A DNA stretch of 13,767 nucleotides from Rhizobiaceae bacterium (GCA_021648425.1 JAKISV010000059.1:1-13767); one strand, 5' to 3'; positions 1 to 7,384 are shown, numbered from the stretch's first letter. Program-made: numbers and translations. The notes: generated by a model from the letters alone, not told the origin.

Positions 1-1
1 C

Positions 2-382
2 GCTGCAATCGAGGAGGAAATCGCTCAGTTGACCGGCGAAGAACAAGCCGAATTCCTGGAGATGAACGGCCTTGCTCAATCGGGTCTCGACCGCCTTATT
101 CGCGCTGGTTATGAACTGCTCGACCTTATCACCTTCTTCACCGCCGGACCCAAAGAAACCCGCGCCTGGACCATTTCCAAAGGCACCAAAGCCCCCCAGG
201 CCGCTGGCACCATCCACACCGATTTCGAACGCGGCTTCATCCGCGCGCAAACCATTGCCTATGACGACTATATTTCTCTGGGCGGCGAAATCCCCGCCAA
301 AGAAGCAGGTAAAGCACGCGATGAGGGCAAGGAATATCTGGTGAAAGATGGCGATGTGATGTTGTTCAAGTTTAATACATGA
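2..382 (+). CDS. ychF: YchF/EngD ATPase, C-terminal part
   Basis: Partial gene whose 5' end lies outside the window. The reading frame is open from base 2 to a TGA at 380-382. YchF is a cytosolic Obg-related P-loop ATPase that binds the ribosome and is linked to oxidative-stress control. Only the end of the helical region and the TGS domain are visible. Recognisable segments are LITFFTAGPKETRAW, then TISKGTKAPQAAGTIHTDFE, IRAQTIAYDDY and the terminal KDGDVMLFKFN. The nucleotide-binding motifs lie upstream and cannot be checked. The C-terminus is intact and ends at the usual place for the family. No clear intrinsic terminator follows. Confidence 0.95.
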   Translation, partial: AAIEEEIAQLTGEEQAEFLEMNGLAQSGLDRLIRAGYELLDLITFFTAGPKETRAWTISKGTKAPQAAGTIHTDFERGFIRAQTIAYDDYISLGGEIPAKEAGKARDEGKEYLVKDGDVMLFKFNT

Positions 383-420
383 GTATTCACATAGTTGCCA
401 GATTGTCACACCCTTAGGTC

Positions 421-458
421 ATATTTATCCCCCGCCAACAATCCATCTTGATAAATAT
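421..458. repeat. Perfect 9-base inverted repeat, AT-rich
   Basis: ATATTTATC at 421-429 is the exact reverse complement of GATAAATAT at 450-458, with 20 bases between. It could be a weak hairpin after ychF or an operator. The right arm overlaps the TTGATA of the possible promoter at 448-476. No function is assigned. Confidence 0.45.
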
Positions 459-476
459 TAACCAAACCTGTATCCA
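448..476 (+). promoter_or_regulatory. Possible sigma-70-type promoter
   Basis: TTGATA at 448-453 and TATCCA at 471-476 are separated by 17 bases, the optimal spacing. It would read toward the small ORF at 517, the lipoprotein and the ABC transporter. The -10 is a poor match, so this is tentative. Confidence 0.3.
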
Positions 477-516
477 CATCTCATCAACCGGCCACGCCAA
501 ACCAAGGGAGGCGCTT

Positions 517-657
517 ATGACTTATTTGCTAAACATTAAACGCCTCGCGGGATTTGGCCTTTGGGTGAACTATTTCACTCGCCTGATGCCCCTCGTCTCA
601 GCGCATATTCAAATGCCAGCGATCCCTGCATCCAACCCTGGTCGGTTAGTTAAATAA
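517..657 (+). CDS. Hypothetical 46-residue protein
   Basis: A short ORF I do not recognise. It starts at an ATG preceded by a strong ribosome binding site, AAGGGAGG, about 5 bases upstream, and ends at TAA 655-657. The frame is open further upstream to 448, but the binding site favours the inner ATG. The product is basic and hydrophobic, with an aromatic N-terminal half (YLLNIKRLAGFGLWVNYFTR) and a proline-containing tail ending GRLVK. It could lie on the membrane surface. It sits 57 bases before the lipoprotein gene on the same strand and might share its transcript. The good binding site is the only strong argument; it may be non-coding. Confidence 0.35.
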   Translation: MTYLLNIKRLAGFGLWVNYFTRLMPLVSAHIQMPAIPASNPGRLVK

Positions 658-682
658 AACAGCAACCCTGTTGAATTTCTTA

Positions 683-706
683 TCCGGCCCCCAAACCCCA
701 GCCGGA
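683..706 (+). repeat. Short GC-rich hairpin before the lipoprotein gene
   Basis: TCCGGC at 683-688 pairs with GCCGGA at 701-706 around a 12-base loop. The right arm ends just before the AGGA ribosome binding site at 708-711. There is no T-run, so it is not a standard terminator. It might affect translation of the downstream lipoprotein. Confidence 0.35.
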
Positions 707-714
707 CAGGAACC

Positions 715-939
715 ATGTTTATTATCACCTCAAAAACCCGATCGCACATTATTGCACCGGTGTTGCTTGTCCTGTCAGGCTGCACGCAGGAAAACAATGC
801 CAAATCTGCGCCTGCCCCCTCACCCATTGATACCGGGGTATCTCCTCAAATAATCTGTGACCAAAGCGTGCGCATTGACCAACACCCGAAAATCAAACAA
901 GACCCCCTAAAGGATATTTGCAATGTTTTCCTATTTTGA
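715..939 (+). CDS. Small predicted lipoprotein
   Basis: A 74-residue protein with a lipoprotein signal: basic n-region (KTRSH), hydrophobic stretch IIAPVLLV and lipobox LSGC, with the acylated cysteine at residue 23. Residue 24 is Thr, not the Asp that holds lipoproteins in the inner membrane, so outer-membrane sorting is possible. The mature part is about 50 residues, Pro/Ala-rich at first and with two further cysteines (near IICDQS and DICN). The ATG has an AGGA site just upstream. The last 17 bases overlap the ABC transporter start in another frame, which suggests translational coupling. I do not recognise the family. The mature region is short and of low complexity, so confidence is moderate. 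Confidence 0.55.
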   Translation: MFIITSKTRSHIIAPVLLVLSGCTQENNAKSAPAPSPIDTGVSPQIICDQSVRIDQHPKIKQDPLKDICNVFLF

Positions 940-2773
940 AAAACGCATTGACCCGTTTCCCGAACGCGGCGAAATAGCGCCACCCAAAGAGTTTGTCGCT
1001 TTTTGCTGGCATTACACCAAAGATGCCTGGCCATGGATTCTTGCCATTTCCGCACTCGGCGCATTTATTGCTGTTGCGGAAGTCGCCCTGTTTGGTTTCA
1101 TGGGATCACTGGTTGACTGGTTGTCAGCTTCTGATCGCGAGGGCTTTTTACAGCGTGAAGCTGTGACATTGTTCTGGATGGGAGCATTGTTGCTGGTGGC
1201 CCTGCCCCTGGCAGAATTGTTGCACGGGCTGATATTTCATCAAACCCTGCTTGGCAACTACCCGATGATTGCCCGCTGGCTGATGCACAAACATCTGCTG
1301 GGCCATTCCATGAATTTTTTCGCCAACGAATTTGCCGGGCGCATCGCCACAAAAGTCATGCAGACTTCCATGGGGGTGCGTGAAGCGGTCTTAATTGTCA
1401 TGGATATTCTGGTTTATGTCGCAGTCTATTTCGCTGCCATGTTTTTCCTCATCGCCCAGGCAGATTTCCGCCTCGTGCTGCCGATGTTTTTGTGGATGTT
1501 TTTTTATGTGGCCATTATCTGGTATTTTGTCCCCAAGTTGAGAAATGCGTCAAAAAATCAGGCCGACGCGCGTTCCACCATGACCGGCCGCATTGTTGAC
1601 AGCTACACCAACATTACCACCATGAAACTGTTTTCCCATACCGGCCGTGAGGCGCATTATGCGCGCGAGGGGATGGATGATTTCCTGCAAACCGTACACA
1701 TACAAATGCGTCTGGTGACCTTGTTTCGTTTGGCAATATTTTCCAATAATACGCTGGTAATCTTCCTGATTTCCACCATGGCCATCTGGTTATGGCAGGA
1801 GCAGGCCATATCTGTTGGTGCGGTTGCCATTGCCATATCCCTGGTTCTTCGCCTTTCGGGCATGTCCCAATGGGTAATGTGGCAGGTTTCCGCCCTGTTT
1901 GAGCACATTGGCGTCATTCATGACGGCATGACGATGATGACCAAAGATTATGAAGTCATCGATGACAAGAACTCAAAACCTATTGCGGTCAACAAAGGCG
2001 CGATTGATTTCAACAATATCCGCTTCCATTACGGCAAGGATACCGGCGTCATCGAAAACCTCAACCTGAGCATAGCCGCAGGTGAAAAAATCGGCCTTGT
2101 CGGGCGCTCCGGTGCGGGCAAAACAACGCTGACCAATGTGCTGTTACGCTTTTATGACCTGGAAGGTGGCGAAATCCTGATTGATGGCACCAACATCGCC
2201 AAAGTCACGCAGGATTCACTGCGCGCGCAAATTGGCGTGGTAACCCAGGATACTTCCCTGCTGCACCGCTCCATTCGCGAGAACATCGCCTATTCAAAAC
2301 CCGATGCCAGTGATGAAGATGTGATAAGCGCGGCAAAGCGGGCCAACGCCTGGGAGTTTATCGAAACCCTTGAGGACCAGAAAGGCCGCAAAGGGCTTGA
2401 TGCCCAGGTGGGTGAGCGTGGTGTAAAACTCTCCGGCGGCCAGCGCCAGCGTATCGCTATTGCCCGTATTTTCCTGAAAGATGCACCCATTCTGGTGCTC
2501 GATGAAGCAACTTCGGCCCTTGATTCTGAAGTCGAAGCCGCCATTCAGGAAAACCTGTTCGCCCTGATGGAGAACAAAACGGTCATCGCCATCGCCCACC
2601 GCTTATCAACAATCTCCGAACTCGACCGGCTGATTGTCATGGATGAAGGCGCTATCGTTGAAACCGGCACTCATAATGAACTGGTGAGCCAGGGCGGGAT
2701 CTACGCAGACCTGTGGAACCGGCAATCAGGTGGTTTTATTGCCACGCCACAAAAGGAAGAGATAGCCGAATAG
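923..2773 (+). CDS. MsbA-like ABC exporter half-transporter
   Basis: A 616-residue inner-membrane half-transporter with fused membrane and ATPase domains, expected to work as a homodimer. The N-terminal part (about 30-330) has around six hydrophobic segments typical of type IV ABC exporters. The nucleotide-binding domain has Walker A GRSGAGKTT (394-402), signature LSGGQ (503-507), Walker B ILVLDE (523-528) and the switch histidine in IAHRLST (H559). All catalytic positions are intact. The ATG at 923 has an AAAGGA site 8 bases upstream and lies inside the end of the small lipoprotein gene. Substrate cannot be read from sequence; lipid, peptide or drug export are all possible. Length is normal for the family. 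Confidence 0.93.
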   Translation: MFSYFEKRIDPFPERGEIAPPKEFVAFCWHYTKDAWPWILAISALGAFIAVAEVALFGFMGSLVDWLSASDREGFLQREAVTLFWMGALLLVALPLAELLHGLIFHQTLLGNYPMIARWLMHKHLLGHSMNFFANEFAGRIATKVMQTSMGVREAVLIVMDILVYVAVYFAAMFFLIAQADFRLVLPMFLWMFFYVAIIWYFVPKLRNASKNQADARSTMTGRIVDSYTNITTMKLFSHTGREAHYAREGMDDFLQTVHIQMRLVTLFRLAIFSNNTLVIFLISTMAIWLWQEQAISVGAVAIAISLVLRLSGMSQWVMWQVSALFEHIGVIHDGMTMMTKDYEVIDDKNSKPIAVNKGAIDFNNIRFHYGKDTGVIENLNLSIAAGEKIGLVGRSGAGKTTLTNVLLRFYDLEGGEILIDGTNIAKVTQDSLRAQIGVVTQDTSLLHRSIRENIAYSKPDASDEDVISAAKRANAWEFIETLEDQKGRKGLDAQVGERGVKLSGGQRQRIAIARIFLKDAPILVLDEATSALDSEVEAAIQENLFALMENKTVIAIAHRLSTISELDRLIVMDEGAIVETGTHNELVSQGGIYADLWNRQSGGFIATPQKEEIAE

Positions 2774-2781
2774 ACCGTAAA

Positions 2782-2807
2782 ATTGGGGGGGGATTATCCC
2801 CCCCAAT
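2782..2807. terminator. G8/C7 hairpin after the ABC transporter
   Basis: ATT plus eight G (2782-2792), an ATTAT loop, then seven C plus AAT (2798-2807) form a very stable near-perfect hairpin 9 bases after the transporter stop. There is no T-run on the plus-strand side; the short T-run (TTTT) appears only when read on the minus strand. It may stop transcription or protect the mRNA 3' end, but it is not a canonical plus-strand intrinsic terminator. Confidence 0.5.
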
Positions 2808-2994
2808 AACACCAAATGAGAAAAATTTCCTGTTTTACCCGCCATACTTCTTAAACAATCCTTACCACTTTCACTAAAATGCTTTGATCTGCCAAAAGCC
2901 CGTTTTTAGCTTTGCTTGCTATAGTAACTGTAACAACGACCAGAAAAACTCTGGCATGAACAGCAGGCATTGATCCGTGTATCGATTGGCGAAA

Positions 2995-3495
2995 ATGGCA
3001 TACTCTTTGAAAAAGATAACAGCACTATCAAGTGTATTGATGGTTACTATGCTCAACGGTTCAGCATTGGGGGCCATAGCGACCTCAGTCATAACGCCTA
3101 TGATTACGGTAATAAGCACCTGCGAGATCGAAACCACCCGCAATCTGAATTTCAACAGCCGGGGGTTTCTTGATACCAAACGTGACAGATTTGGAGCGGT
3201 GCGGGTGCGCTGCACCAACGGATTACCCTATGATATCGGCATGGATGCCGGCCTTTCGCCCGGTGGCACAACCAGTGTTCGCCAGATGACACAGGGTGCT
3301 GAAACCATCAACTACATGGTTTATCAGGACCAGCCACGCACCACCAATTGGGGCAATACAGTCGGCACGGATACTAAATCAGTCACCGCAAACGGAGTGT
3401 GGCAAAACCATCGTTTCTATGGCCGTATCCCTGTCCAGCCGACACCCTCTCCCGGCCTTTATACAGATACCGTGACCGTGACCGTCACCTATTGA
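2995..3495 (+). CDS. Secreted spore coat U (SCPU) domain protein
   Basis: A 166-residue exported protein. The signal peptide has a basic n-region (AYSLKK), a hydrophobic core and a likely cut after GSALGA (about residue 27). The mature part matches the SCPU domain found in CsuA/B-type pilus subunits and Myxococcus spore coat U. It has Cys43 and Cys73 (IST-CEI and VRCTNG, a probable disulfide), the DIGMDAG strand, a MVYQD segment, WGNTVGTD, FYGRIPVQ, and a C-terminal YTDTVTVTVTY donor-like strand. A GTG at 2977 in the same frame has an AGCAGG site 9 bases upstream and could be the true start; ATG 2995 gives the cleaner signal peptide. No chaperone or usher gene is adjacent, so secretion and assembly partners are unknown. 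Confidence 0.8.
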   Translation: MAYSLKKITALSSVLMVTMLNGSALGAIATSVITPMITVISTCEIETTRNLNFNSRGFLDTKRDRFGAVRVRCTNGLPYDIGMDAGLSPGGTTSVRQMTQGAETINYMVYQDQPRTTNWGNTVGTDTKSVTANGVWQNHRFYGRIPVQPTPSPGLYTDTVTVTVTY

Positions 3496-3537
3496 GTTTT
3501 TTTTAGAAAATCAGTTGCAGTTCACTACATCGGTTTT

Positions 3538-3563
3538 CCATGGTATTGTCCCATGATATTGCT
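3538..3563. repeat. Two tandem 13-base imperfect repeats
   Basis: CCATGGTATTGTC at 3538-3550 is followed directly by CCATGATATTGCT at 3551-3563, with 10 of 13 bases identical. They lie 22 bases before the dehalogenase start. They could be regulator half-sites or chance. Confidence 0.35.
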
Positions 3564-3584
3564 CTTAAGTGACAAGAACCAGCC

Positions 3585-4319
3585 ATGAAACTCACTGACT
3601 TTGAAATCCTCACCTTCGATGTTTACGGCACTTTGATTGACTGGGAATCAGGCATGATTTCCAACCTGCAATCGCTCACAAAAAAAGCCGAAAAAAAACT
3701 TGGCAGGCAATTGTCACGCGATGAAATTCTGGAAGCCCATGCTTTTCATGAATCAACGCTTCAGCGCTTTACACCGGCAAAAGTATATTCAGATATTCTG
3801 GCAACAGTATACAAACGCCTGGGCGAGCAATGGGAAGTAAAATTCACCCACGAGCAATGCGTCGCCTATGGCCATTCAGTCCCCTCCTGGCCGCCATTTC
3901 CAGACTCGGTCAAAGCACTGCAATATCTGGGGCAGCACTATGCACTGGCAGTATTATCCAACATAGACAATCTCAGTTTCAGCGCCAGCAACAAGCGGCT
4001 GGAAATCGAATTTGATGCAGCATTTACCGCCGAAGACATCGGTTCTTATAAACCCGATTTGCGCAATTTCGATTATATGCTCGAAATTCTGGCAGCACGT
4101 GGCATTGATAAATCGAAAATCCTGCACACGGCAGAAAGCCTGTTTCATGATCATGTGCCGGCAAAAAAACATGGGCTGGCAAATTGCTGGATTTACCGCC
4201 GCCACGAACAGCAGGGTTTTGGTGCAACACGCGATCCGGGAACCATGCCCATGATAGATTTCAAATTCAATTCCATGGCTGAATTGGCTGATGCCCACCG
4301 CAAGGAATTGGCTCAATAA
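3585..4319 (+). CDS. Haloacid dehalogenase type II-like hydrolase (HAD superfamily)
   Basis: A 244-residue cytosolic HAD enzyme. Motif I is FDVYGTL with nucleophile Asp12; the Tyr at nucleophile +2 is typical of 2-haloacid dehalogenases rather than phosphatases. Motif II is LSNID (Ser125), the motif III lysine is in SYKPD (Lys156), and motif IV is ESLFHDHVPAKKHGL (Asp189). The family converts 2-haloacids to 2-hydroxyacids, but many members annotated this way have unproven substrates. The ATG at 3585 places motif I at the usual position. No strong ribosome binding site is visible (upstream is GACAAGAACCAGCC). It stands alone between the SCPU gene and PPK2 on the same strand. Confidence 0.88.
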   Translation: MKLTDFEILTFDVYGTLIDWESGMISNLQSLTKKAEKKLGRQLSRDEILEAHAFHESTLQRFTPAKVYSDILATVYKRLGEQWEVKFTHEQCVAYGHSVPSWPPFPDSVKALQYLGQHYALAVLSNIDNLSFSASNKRLEIEFDAAFTAEDIGSYKPDLRNFDYMLEILAARGIDKSKILHTAESLFHDHVPAKKHGLANCWIYRRHEQQGFGATRDPGTMPMIDFKFNSMAELADAHRKELAQ

Positions 4320-4414
4320 CATAACCAATCGACAAAACCCCAAAAATCGCGCTACAATTGCCTGTCGAATGCGGTCGATCTGAAAATCATCTGGAATTGT
4401 ACAGGGGTATTACG

Positions 4415-5257
4415 ATGGCTAAAAAGCAGCAAAAATCTAAAGAAAAAATCAAACCCCGCAATACCGGTAAAAAAATTGCCAACGGTATTTATGAGCGTGA
4501 ACTGGAACGCCTGCAGATTGAACTGGTCAAAATGCAGGAGTGGATAAAAAACGAAGGCCACAAGGTCATTGTGATATTCGAAGGCCGCGATGCTGCAGGC
4601 AAAGGCGGCACCATCAAACGCATCACCGAACCGCTCAACCCGCGCATCTGCCGTGTAGTTGCACTGCCCGCCCCCACTGAACGCGAACAGGGCCAGTGGT
4701 ATTTCCAGCGTTATGCCGCCCATCTGCCCACCAAAGGCGAAATGGTTATCCTGGACCGTTCCTGGTACAACCGCGCCGGGGTTGAACGGGTGATGGGATT
4801 TTGCACAGATGAGGAATACCGCGAGTTTCTTCGCTCCTGCCCGGAGTTTGAGCGCATGTTGGTGCGCTCCGGCATTCAACTGATCAAATACTGGTTTTCC
4901 GTCAGCGATGAAGAACAGGAACGCCGTTTCCAGAAGCGCCTGGTCACCCCGACCAAACGCTGGAAATTGTCTCCAATGGATCTGGAATCCCGCAACCGCT
5001 GGGCCGACTATTCAAGAGCCAAAGACCAGATGTTTGCCCACACCGACATCAAACAGGCCCCCTGGTTTGTGGTAAAATCCGATGTGAAAAAACACGCCCG
5101 CATCAATTGCATCACCCATCTGCTAGGCGAAATTCCCTATAAAGACCTGACCCCTGAACCAATCGTGCTCGATGAACGTCCGCCCCAGGCCGGTTATGTT
5201 CGCCCGCCGATGGAAGACCAGACATTTGTGCCTGATGTTCACGAACAGGTAAAATAA
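4415..5257 (+). CDS. ppk2: Polyphosphate kinase 2 (PPK2 family)
   Basis: A 280-residue cytosolic kinase that transfers phosphate between polyphosphate and nucleotides (often ADP or GDP). Walker A is GRDAAGKGGT (57-66), Walker B region is VILDRSWYNRAGVERV (from residue 111, Asp114), and the lid segment is TPTKRWKLSPMDLESRNRW (about 178-196). The N-terminus is Lys-rich (AKKQQKSKEKIK). The ATG at 4415 is chosen for its ACAGGGG site 7 bases upstream; the frame is open back to a TTG at 4358 without a comparable site. Single-domain length fits short PPK2 of class I. Nucleotide preference cannot be settled by eye. Its stop is only 3 bases from that of the convergent uup gene. Confidence 0.93.
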   Translation: MAKKQQKSKEKIKPRNTGKKIANGIYERELERLQIELVKMQEWIKNEGHKVIVIFEGRDAAGKGGTIKRITEPLNPRICRVVALPAPTEREQGQWYFQRYAAHLPTKGEMVILDRSWYNRAGVERVMGFCTDEEYREFLRSCPEFERMLVRSGIQLIKYWFSVSDEEQERRFQKRLVTPTKRWKLSPMDLESRNRWADYSRAKDQMFAHTDIKQAPWFVVKSDVKKHARINCITHLLGEIPYKDLTPEPIVLDERPPQAGYVRPPMEDQTFVPDVHEQVK

Positions 5258-5260
5258 AAT

Positions 5261-7078
5261 TCAGTCACCAACCGTTTCACGCCGGGCTTCAAGTTCCAGC
5301 CACTCGTCCTCTTTGGCGCTCAGCGCTTGTTCGCGTTTACCCAGCGCCTTTACCCAACCGTCGAATTTTTTCGGATCTTTGGTATAAAGACCGGGCGTAC
5401 CAAGGGCATTTTTCAGTTTGCCGATTTCAAATTCCAGCCGCTCAATTTCCTTTGGCAGGTTTTCCAACGCATGAAGCTGGGCAAATGAAAGCTTCGCTTC
5501 TACCGGTTTCTGAGATGAGTTTCTCACTGATTTTGATTTTGTTTTACCGCGTATTTTAACCTGAGTAACACCGCTGCCTTTCCCGCCCCTTGCAGACCTT
5601 TGGGCCATCATATCACTATAGCCACCGGCATATTGCGCCCAATTCCCCTCCCCTTCATAGGCAATTACAGTGGTGCAGATACGATCTAAAAAATCACGGT
5701 CATGGCTCACCAAAATTACCGTACCTTCATATTCGGAAATCTTTTCCTGCAGCAAATCGAGTGTTTCCAGATCAAGATCATTGGTGGGTTCATCCAGCAC
5801 CAGAAAGTTCGAAGGATGTCGAAAGCCGCGTGCCAACATCAAGCGCCCGCGCTCACCACCTGAAAGAACACGCAACGGCGTTCCCGCCTGCTCCGGCAGA
5901 AACAAAAAATCCCGCATATAGGTAAACACATGCTTTTGTTCATCACCAACCGCGACCATATCGCCCGAACCATCCGTCAGTGCATCTTTCAGCGTCCACT
6001 CCGGGTCGAGCATTTCACGTTTCTGGTCAATCACCAGAAGATCAAGATTGACACCCAGCTTTATATTGCCGCTATCGGGAGCAAGTTTTGTGGTGATCAG
6101 ATTTACCAGCGTGGTTTTGCCCGCTCCATTTGGCCCCACCAAGCCCACCCGGTCGCCGCGCTGAATGATCGCTGACAGGTTATGCACAATTTTTTTATCT
6201 CCGAAATTTTTCGAAACATTATGCAACCGCGCCACCAGCTTTCCCGAAGCCTCACCCTCAGCCACGGTGATTTTGACACCAGGGGCCACTTTTTTTGCTG
6301 TGGCTTTTTGATGTTTTAAATCACCCAGTTCGCGCAACCGGCGCACATTTCGTTTTCGCCGTCCAGAAACTCCATGAACTATCCAGTGTTCCTCACGGGC
6401 AATTTTGCGCCCAAGCTTATGGCGCTGCATTTCCTCTTCTTCCAAAACACCATCGCGCCATTCCTCAAATTCGCCAAAGCCCCGTTCAAAAACACGCGAA
6501 GCACCACGGTCCATCCAAACGGTTTTGCGCGACAAAGAACTCAGAAACCGCCGGTCATGAGAAATCAGCACCAGCGCTGAGCGGCATTTTCGCAACCAGT
6601 TTTCCAGCCACTCGATAGCCGGTAAATCAAGATGGTTGGTCGGCTCATCCAGCAGCAAAACATCGGGTTGCGGCGCCAGCGATCTTATCAGCGCCGCCTT
6701 TCTGGCCTCTCCACCAGAAAGCGCTTTGGTTTTTTCTTCCCCGCTCAAACCCAGCTCCCCAAGCAGCATACGCGCAACATGCTCCTGTTCAGGACCATTC
6801 AACCCGTCATTAACATAATCTGTAACACAATCGAATTGCAGGAGGTTTGGTTCCTGTTCCAGGTAATTTACCGTTGTGCCTGGTTGCAAAAAGCGCTCAC
6901 CGCGATCCATCTCAACCATCCCGGCCGCAATTTTCAACAAGGTTGATTTGCCCGAGCCATTGCGCCCTACCAGACAAATGCGGTCACCCGCCTCAACGCT
7001 CATTTCCACACCCTCAAGCAGCGCATTGCCACCAAAGGTCAGATGAATATCAGTCAGAAAAAGGATTGGAGGGGCCAT
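5261..7078 (-). CDS. uup: ABC-F family ATPase, Uup type
   Basis: A 605-residue cytosolic protein with two ATPase domains and no membrane segments. NBD1: Walker A GRNGSGKST (38-46), signature LSGGEARKAAL, Walker B VLLLDEPTNHLD. NBD2: Walker A GPNGAGKTT (315-323), signature LSGGERGRLMLARG, Walker B FLVLDEPTNDLD. A linker between them and a charged C-terminal coiled coil (KEIERLEFEIGKLKNAL, then YTKDP) match Uup rather than shorter ABC-F proteins. ABC-F proteins act at the ribosome; Uup has also been linked to DNA branched intermediates and transposon excision. The ATG at 7078 gives the usual MAPPILFL start, though no strong ribosome binding site is seen. It faces away from the bc1 operon. Confidence 0.95.
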   Translation of the reverse strand: MAPPILFLTDIHLTFGGNALLEGVEMSVEAGDRICLVGRNGSGKSTLLKIAAGMVEMDRGERFLQPGTTVNYLEQEPNLLQFDCVTDYVNDGLNGPEQEHVARMLLGELGLSGEEKTKALSGGEARKAALIRSLAPQPDVLLLDEPTNHLDLPAIEWLENWLRKCRSALVLISHDRRFLSSLSRKTVWMDRGASRVFERGFGEFEEWRDGVLEEEEMQRHKLGRKIAREEHWIVHGVSGRRKRNVRRLRELGDLKHQKATAKKVAPGVKITVAEGEASGKLVARLHNVSKNFGDKKIVHNLSAIIQRGDRVGLVGPNGAGKTTLVNLITTKLAPDSGNIKLGVNLDLLVIDQKREMLDPEWTLKDALTDGSGDMVAVGDEQKHVFTYMRDFLFLPEQAGTPLRVLSGGERGRLMLARGFRHPSNFLVLDEPTNDLDLETLDLLQEKISEYEGTVILVSHDRDFLDRICTTVIAYEGEGNWAQYAGGYSDMMAQRSARGGKGSGVTQVKIRGKTKSKSVRNSSQKPVEAKLSFAQLHALENLPKEIERLEFEIGKLKNALGTPGLYTKDPKKFDGWVKALGKREQALSAKEDEWLELEARRETVGD

Positions 7079-7206
7079 GGACTATTTCTCAGTGTGAACA
7101 GGCCAACCCATAAAAGCTGCCTCGCCAGTGCATTACAGTTCACCAGCACCAAAAACAAGTGTGTTGCTTTTCAATATTTCTTTAAAAAGAGTTGTAAGTG
7201 CGACAA

Positions 7207-7212
7207 TATAAT
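7207..7212 (+). promoter_or_regulatory. Candidate -10 element for petABC
   Basis: A perfect TATAAT lies 47 bases before the possible leader ORF and about 220 bases before petA. No TTGACA-like hexamer is found 16-18 bases upstream (the region is A-rich) and there is no extended -10. A promoter here would need an activator or be weak. Confidence 0.3.
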
Positions 7213-7258
7213 CAGTTCATTTTCCAATGTTCTATAGACAACAATTGGATTGAGGCAT

Positions 7259-7384
7259 ATGACAACCTCGTTTTCGCAACCTGAATATGATATTTCATTG
7301 TCTGGTGCAAACTCGGCCGATATCTTAAACTGGTATCATCTTGCATCGAATGATGACCCTATCATCTGGCGACACGGTCAATGA
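7259..7384 (+). CDS. Possible 41-residue leader ORF upstream of petA
   Basis: An ATG at 7259 opens a 41-codon frame ending at TGA 7382-7384, 51 bases before petA. GGATTGAGG lies just upstream; the GAGG is only 3 bases from the ATG, closer than ideal. The product begins MTTSFSQPEYDISLSG and ends DPIIWRHGQ. It is acidic to neutral, with no hydrophobic segment or signal. I do not recognise it. It could be a regulatory leader peptide for the bc1 operon, a small protein, or chance. Confidence 0.3.
   Translation: MTTSFSQPEYDISLSGANSADILNWYHLASNDDPIIWRHGQ

Noticed and set aside
72..344. 90-codon plus-strand frame within ychF
   Set aside because: Very Pro/Ala-rich product typical of an out-of-frame reading of the TGS-domain region.
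2940..2954. CCAGA/TCTGG mini-hairpin upstream of the SCPU gene
   Set aside because: Five-base stem with five-base loop is expected by chance at this length scale.
3473..3504. Possible terminator at the end of the SCPU gene (GTGAC/GTCAC repeats followed by eight T)
   Set aside because: The repeats encode the TVTVTV strand, and the stem is 5 bases and sits 8 bases away from the T-run, so the evidence for a terminator is weak.
3954..4343. 129-codon minus-strand frame over the dehalogenase gene
   Set aside because: Antisense shadow of an enzyme gene with all HAD motifs intact on the plus strand.
4352..4879. 175-codon open frame on the minus strand over ppk2
   Set aside because: Shadow of the PPK2 reading frame; composition is unlike a real protein and no start signal is seen.
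7043..7237. 64-codon plus-strand frame across the uup start
   Set aside because: Overlaps the uup N-terminus antisense, no ribosome binding site, no recognisable product.
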